Part shown: positions 60,489 through 64,000 of the stretch, piece after piece
Position numbering within the stretch: the stretch's first letter is position 1
Layout of the letters: each line of letters opens with the position of its first letter
Assembly (NCBI RefSeq): GCF_030272615.1
Contig: NC_081412.1
Location: forward strand, 698,656,656 to 698,720,655
Length of the DNA: 64,000 bases
Source of the DNA: Cryptomeria japonica
Lineage: Eukaryota; Streptophyta; Pinopsida; Cupressales; Cupressaceae
Direction: 5' to 3'
Notes under the pieces: model-generated
Seen by the model: only the letters and a program-made list of their open reading frames with translations
What the model was told of the DNA's origin: nothing
The model's database searches: none
Made by a program: the position numbers and the translations under genes

Positions 60489-61566
60489 CTAGGGATGAAT
60501 TGTGCCAAAGTGCATGTTGGCTTGACCAGTGGTGGTTGAAGTAACCTTTTGAGGCTTGCCATAAGTTCTAGGAGAATTGGGAAATTGCCCAGCACAAAAG
60601 AGTTGACTTAGATTGTATTGCCCAGGACCTTCCTTAGCCATTTTCATTTTCAACTTCTCTTGCTTTGGTATAGGGGTGATTGAACTAGAAAGAGATGATG
60701 GACTTACATATGATGTGGACAGGATAACTTCTCTGTTGTTAGGAACGGTGATCTCTGGTTGATGGTTAATATTGTTACAATATACAAATGGATTAGCGTC
60801 GCCCAAGATTGTGATTTCTACACCATTATGGGGAAACTTGATACATTGATGATAGGTGGATGAATGGCTTGCATGGTGTGTATCCAAGGTCTTCCTAGCA
60901 AGAGATTATATGGTAGAGGAAGGTCCATAACTTGACAAATGATGTGCTTCACCATTGGGCCCACTTAGATTGGTAACACAACTGCTCCTTTTGAAGAACG
61001 CTCCGCATCATCATAGGCTTTTATGGTTATCTTTTGCGGGGGTCCATTGATTCTATTGCATATCCCAATGCCGTGACCAACTATAATGTACATATATTCA
61101 GACTGATGCCATTTTCAATCAAGACTCGCTTGATCCTGTGTTGGTTGATAAATCCTTCAATATGGAGTGAGGCGTTATAAGGTTTTTGGAAGGATGTATT
61201 GTCACTTTCAGAGAAAGTGAGACATGGTGATGACCTCGGATTACCAATCATAGCTTGAAATTGATTTGTATTAAGATTGGCAGGGACTGACACTTCTTAG
61301 AGAGCTTGATCCAAGATTGTTTTATGAGACGGGGATAGGCACAAAATCTCTACGATGGATATAAGTGCAGGTGTCTTATCTAACTGCTCCACAAGATTAT
61401 ATTGCTTTGGGATGGAGTTTGTGCCTTGTAGAGATGCTTTAATAGTGATCTTGCTACGACGCATAACAACATTGCAGGAAGGATTTAGATCTTTGATGGT
61501 GAGGGTTGCAATTTGTTCATTGGTGTCATATAGGTGGTTTAGAGTATAATTAGAGGCTACTCGCAT
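60489..61566 (-). pseudogene. Tat aspartic protease region
   Basis: Frames at 61566-61297 and 61293-61081 read through KTPALISIVEILCLSPSHKT to NASLHIEGFINQHRIKRVLI, ENGISLNICTL. The retropepsin motif normally has Asp where Glu is seen (LIENG instead of LIDNG/LVDGG). The downstream flap and C-terminal part includes LLLGRPWIHTM (about 60905) and STYHQCIKFPHNGVEITILG (60850). Frameshifts separate the pieces. Confidence 0.8.
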
Positions 61567-61611
61567 ATGATCAGTTGTATCTATGTTTCGCCCTGAGGTG
61601 GAAGGACCCCT

Positions 61612-62290
61612 TTAATCTTGTGATGGAAGCGGATTCTTGAACATGAGATGATCTTTATTTGAGGTTTTTGGGTCGTGTCCTTCGATTTTAATTTCTCCTC
61701 GGTCAATAATATCTTGAACAAGATCTTTCAGTCTATGGCAGTTACTTGTTTTATGCCCTTTCCCTTGGTGGAATTCACAATGTTCATTATCTCTCCACCA
61801 TGGAGGTTTGACCTGAGGTTCATAGTTAGATGTCTTTGGTAAGGTCACCATATTTGAAGAGACCAATTGACACAACACCGTTTCGATAGGTTCCCCTAAG
61901 GGTGTGTATGTACGTTTTGGTTTATAATTTTGTTGTCATTGTCTTGGTTCCTTTGGCGGTGCATTGCGACCTTGATTTGGTGGAGGAGCAACAATGTTAT
62001 TTTTAGGAGGGGGATTTTGCCCTGCAAATCTGACCACAGGTTGTGCACTTTTTATGGTCCTTGCATCTACGACCCTATCATTGACGATGTTTTTGTTCTT
62101 ATTCCAGAAGTTGGGTTTATCACTGTTAAAATGCGGGCGAGGGCCATCTTTTGGTTCATTATATATCTTGATAAGTCCCTTTTTGATAAGGGCCCATTCA
62201 CATTTTAATCCTTGGGTGATCATGTCTTCAAAGGACTTTGTGCCCTTCATGTCTAGGTGGAATTCCATTTCATCGTTCTGTTGTCTTCAA
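61612..62290 (-). pseudogene. Tat gag, C-terminal part
   Basis: It begins after a stop near 62290: NDEMEFHLDMKGTKSFEDMI, TQGLKCEWALIKKGLIKIYN. A variable Pro-rich linker is followed by the zinc-knuckle-like motif CEFHQGKGHKTSNCHRLKDL (about 61775), typical of Tat/Athila gag. The N-terminal capsid part is absent, since element sequence ends near 62300. Confidence 0.85.
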
Positions 62291-62320
62291 AATCTGATTC
62301 CCTTTAATATCCTTAGAATA

Positions 62321-63216
62321 ATATGATTCAAGCTTGGTGCAGAAGAGACATCGGAGATAAAGAAATTCTCAAGACAACATATGACAAGGTTTGGATAGAC
62401 CTTCTACACTTCGGGCTTCCTCGGAGCCCAGGTGGGTATACCTTTGTGAATTAAATTCACACTTTCAAACAAAAACCCACAACAAACCAGTCCAGAAAAC
62501 TAGTGGATTTATTCACCTTGAAATCAACTGAAAACAAAGGATGGAAATTATACTTAAATTCAACATTTTGATCAACAAAGCATGCAATAAACAACTTCAA
62601 TTAATACCAGTGCCTTATCCAAGGTCACAGAGTCATCTAAACTCAAATAAAACTCCTCAAACAATACATCTTTATGCTTCCCATCAGCTTGGTTTCTATT
62701 AATCCTTATATATGCCTGACACATACAAGAATTCAAGCATTCCAAACTAAGCTATGGTCCTCAAAATTCAAAATTCCTTCCAAAGAATTTACTGGTATGA
62801 GTGATCCCGCGTATTTAATTTCCCTCCTAAAGAGAAAAGCTAACAAACACTTATACTAAAATTGCTTTGCAATTCCATTCAAACAGAACAACCCTGGATT
62901 ATTCAGAATGAAAGCAGTAAATAAATTTGTGAACGAACTTGAAGACAACACAAAGCTTTACTCAAAACCGATGGCCTGTATATTGATATTCAGTTCAAGA
63001 AATATTACAATAAATTATGATTCTCCATTAGACTTAAAAAAGCTCAGATAAATTTCTGCAGTGTTTTCTTACAAAATTTTGTGATCTCTTTTCCTCTAGT
63101 CCTGGTATCCATTTATAACAACATGGATGCACAAAGATTCAGACTTCTCAAGGAGAGTTTGTTACAATCATTTCTTTTCAAAAATAAAGAGGTTACAAGT
63201 TCTCCGCATAAAACAA
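62321..63216. other. no gene seen
   Basis: AT-rich sequence next to the broken end of the Tat element. A short inverted repeat (GGGCTTCCTCGGAGCCC) lies near 62413. No protein family, LTR boundary or RNA gene was recognised. Confidence 0.45.
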
Positions 63217-64000
63217 TTACAAGTTCTTTTCAGCCTCTGCAGTTACTTCAACATGTTGTTCGGTTGCAACTTCTTCTGTCTTTTTAGGGGCGCTCTCCAA
63301 CTGTTCCGGATCCTGGGTGGCATATTTAGTTGCCCACTCACTATATATCTCTTCTGTCGGCCATGAAAAATTAATCACATCATCTTTAATTTTAGTCAAC
63401 CTTTTCCAAGAATTCCTCAGTTTGTTGACTTCTGAATTAAGAAAACCATAATGTTACTTAATTTTTTCTATCTCTTGTATTGTCACAACAAAGAAAGAAG
63501 TATCATCAAGATCAATGATTCCTTTAACTCTTGCTGACAATTTAGCCTCTATCTCTTTAAGCCATATTTCCTTTTCTTTTAACTGATCCGGATTAGCAAA
63601 AATTCCCGGGAGCAACTCAAAAACTTGATCAGTGTATTCCTTCTTGCACAAATTAACCTTTCTATCTACATTATCCACATCTGCTGCCAATTGCATTAAG
63701 ACTTTAGCGACGTTAGAAGTGGATTTAATAATGGGATTGGCTCTTGCTTCATCACAGGATACACACATGAACTCTAGATCTTGCTCCCTAGGCCTCCATC
63801 TGTCAAAAATGGGTGTCAAAATGGCCTTATCTCTCCTCAACTCATTCCATATTTTCACAATTTTTCCCACATTATTGTAGAGCAATGAGGCATTTATTGT
63901 ATCTGCAAAACTAGAGATTGTGGCCCTTACTTTCTCCTCATATTTCCCTGCATATAAAGCCTGAGCCTGTTTCAGGTTTTCTAGTTCTTGGGGAGTGATC
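63217..64000 (-). pseudogene. unrecognised coiled-coil ORF, runs off the window
   Basis: Open from the window edge on the minus strand to a single stop at about 63451, then open again to a stop near 63217. It reads ITPQELENLKQAQALYAGKY, IWNELRRDKAILTPIFDRWR, VAKVLMQLAADVDNVDRKVN, EIWLKEIEAKLSARVKGIID, and after the stop LNSEVNKLRNSWKRLTKIKD, WPTEEIYSEWATKYATQDPE, ending in a Glu/Lys/Ala tail (KKTEEVATEQHVEVTAEAEK). Heptad-like spacing suggests a helical coiled coil. I do not recognise it. One stop in about 260 codons suggests a young pseudogene or an element accessory protein. Confidence 0.55.

Larger units (their letters stand above)
48922..62320 (-). mobile_element. Tat-lineage Ty3 retrotransposon with antisense PMD gene (copy B)
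   Basis: Reading on minus: truncated gag, protease, reverse transcriptase, RNase H, a second RNase H, integrase, a long spacer holding an antisense PMD gene, polypurine tract, 3' LTR (50404-48922). The second RNase H between the first and the integrase is the known mark of the Tat lineage. The 5' LTR, leader and N-terminal gag are missing; element sequence stops near 62300 and unrelated sequence follows. Length in the window is about 13.4 kb, large because of the 5.4 kb between pol and the 3' LTR. Confidence 0.9.

Overview
The window is plant nuclear DNA, most likely from a large-genome seed plant and probably a gymnosperm. It is AT-rich, almost entirely nested retrotransposons, and carries one recognisable host gene: a two-exon Ole e 1-like secreted protein. 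The conifer assignment is an inference from repeat style, not a proof. No rRNA or tRNA genes, CRISPR arrays or bacterial features were seen.

Layout. 1-7290: the 3' part of a Tat-lineage Ty3 element on + (copy A). It carries an antisense plant-mobile-domain (PMD) pseudogene, a polypurine tract and a 3' LTR, and the LTR is broken by a LINE tail. 7291-13819: old copia LTR pieces, diverged duplications and one candidate orphan exon. 13820-15960: the Ole e 1-like gene on -, with a 1.7 kb intron. 16638-20286: a 5'-truncated L1-type LINE on + with a 16-bp target duplication and an unusual downstream ORF. 20303-31000: a decayed copia gag region broken by a solo LTR (21041-22480, target duplication ATAAT) and by a complete copia element on - (22595-29808). 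31000-32700: unassigned repeat DNA, a LINE tail on - and an (AT)n tract. 32709-47492: a chromodomain Ty3 element on -, split by a complete copia element on + (33485-42043). 47493-48921: an unrecognised coding remnant and an (AC)n/(GT)n palindrome. 48922 to about 62320: a long Tat-lineage Ty3 element on - (copy B) with 3' LTR, antisense PMD pseudogene on +, integrase, two RNase H domains, reverse transcriptase, protease and a truncated gag. 63217-64000: a second unrecognised coiled-coil ORF on -, running off the window.

How the parts relate. The solo LTR at 21041, the LTR at 48922 and the LTR at 4534 belong to one Tat-like family. Copies A and B lie in opposite orientations and share one plan: pol, a low-complexity tract, the PMD gene read on the opposite strand, a presumed PMD intron filled with degenerate TAGCGCTTTTGT-type repeats, polypurine tract, LTR. 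This PMD-in-retrotransposon arrangement is the most interesting signal here. All transposon coding regions carry stops, frameshifts or lost catalytic residues, so none looks autonomous. Reading frames and domains were read by eye; no alignment or database search was run.
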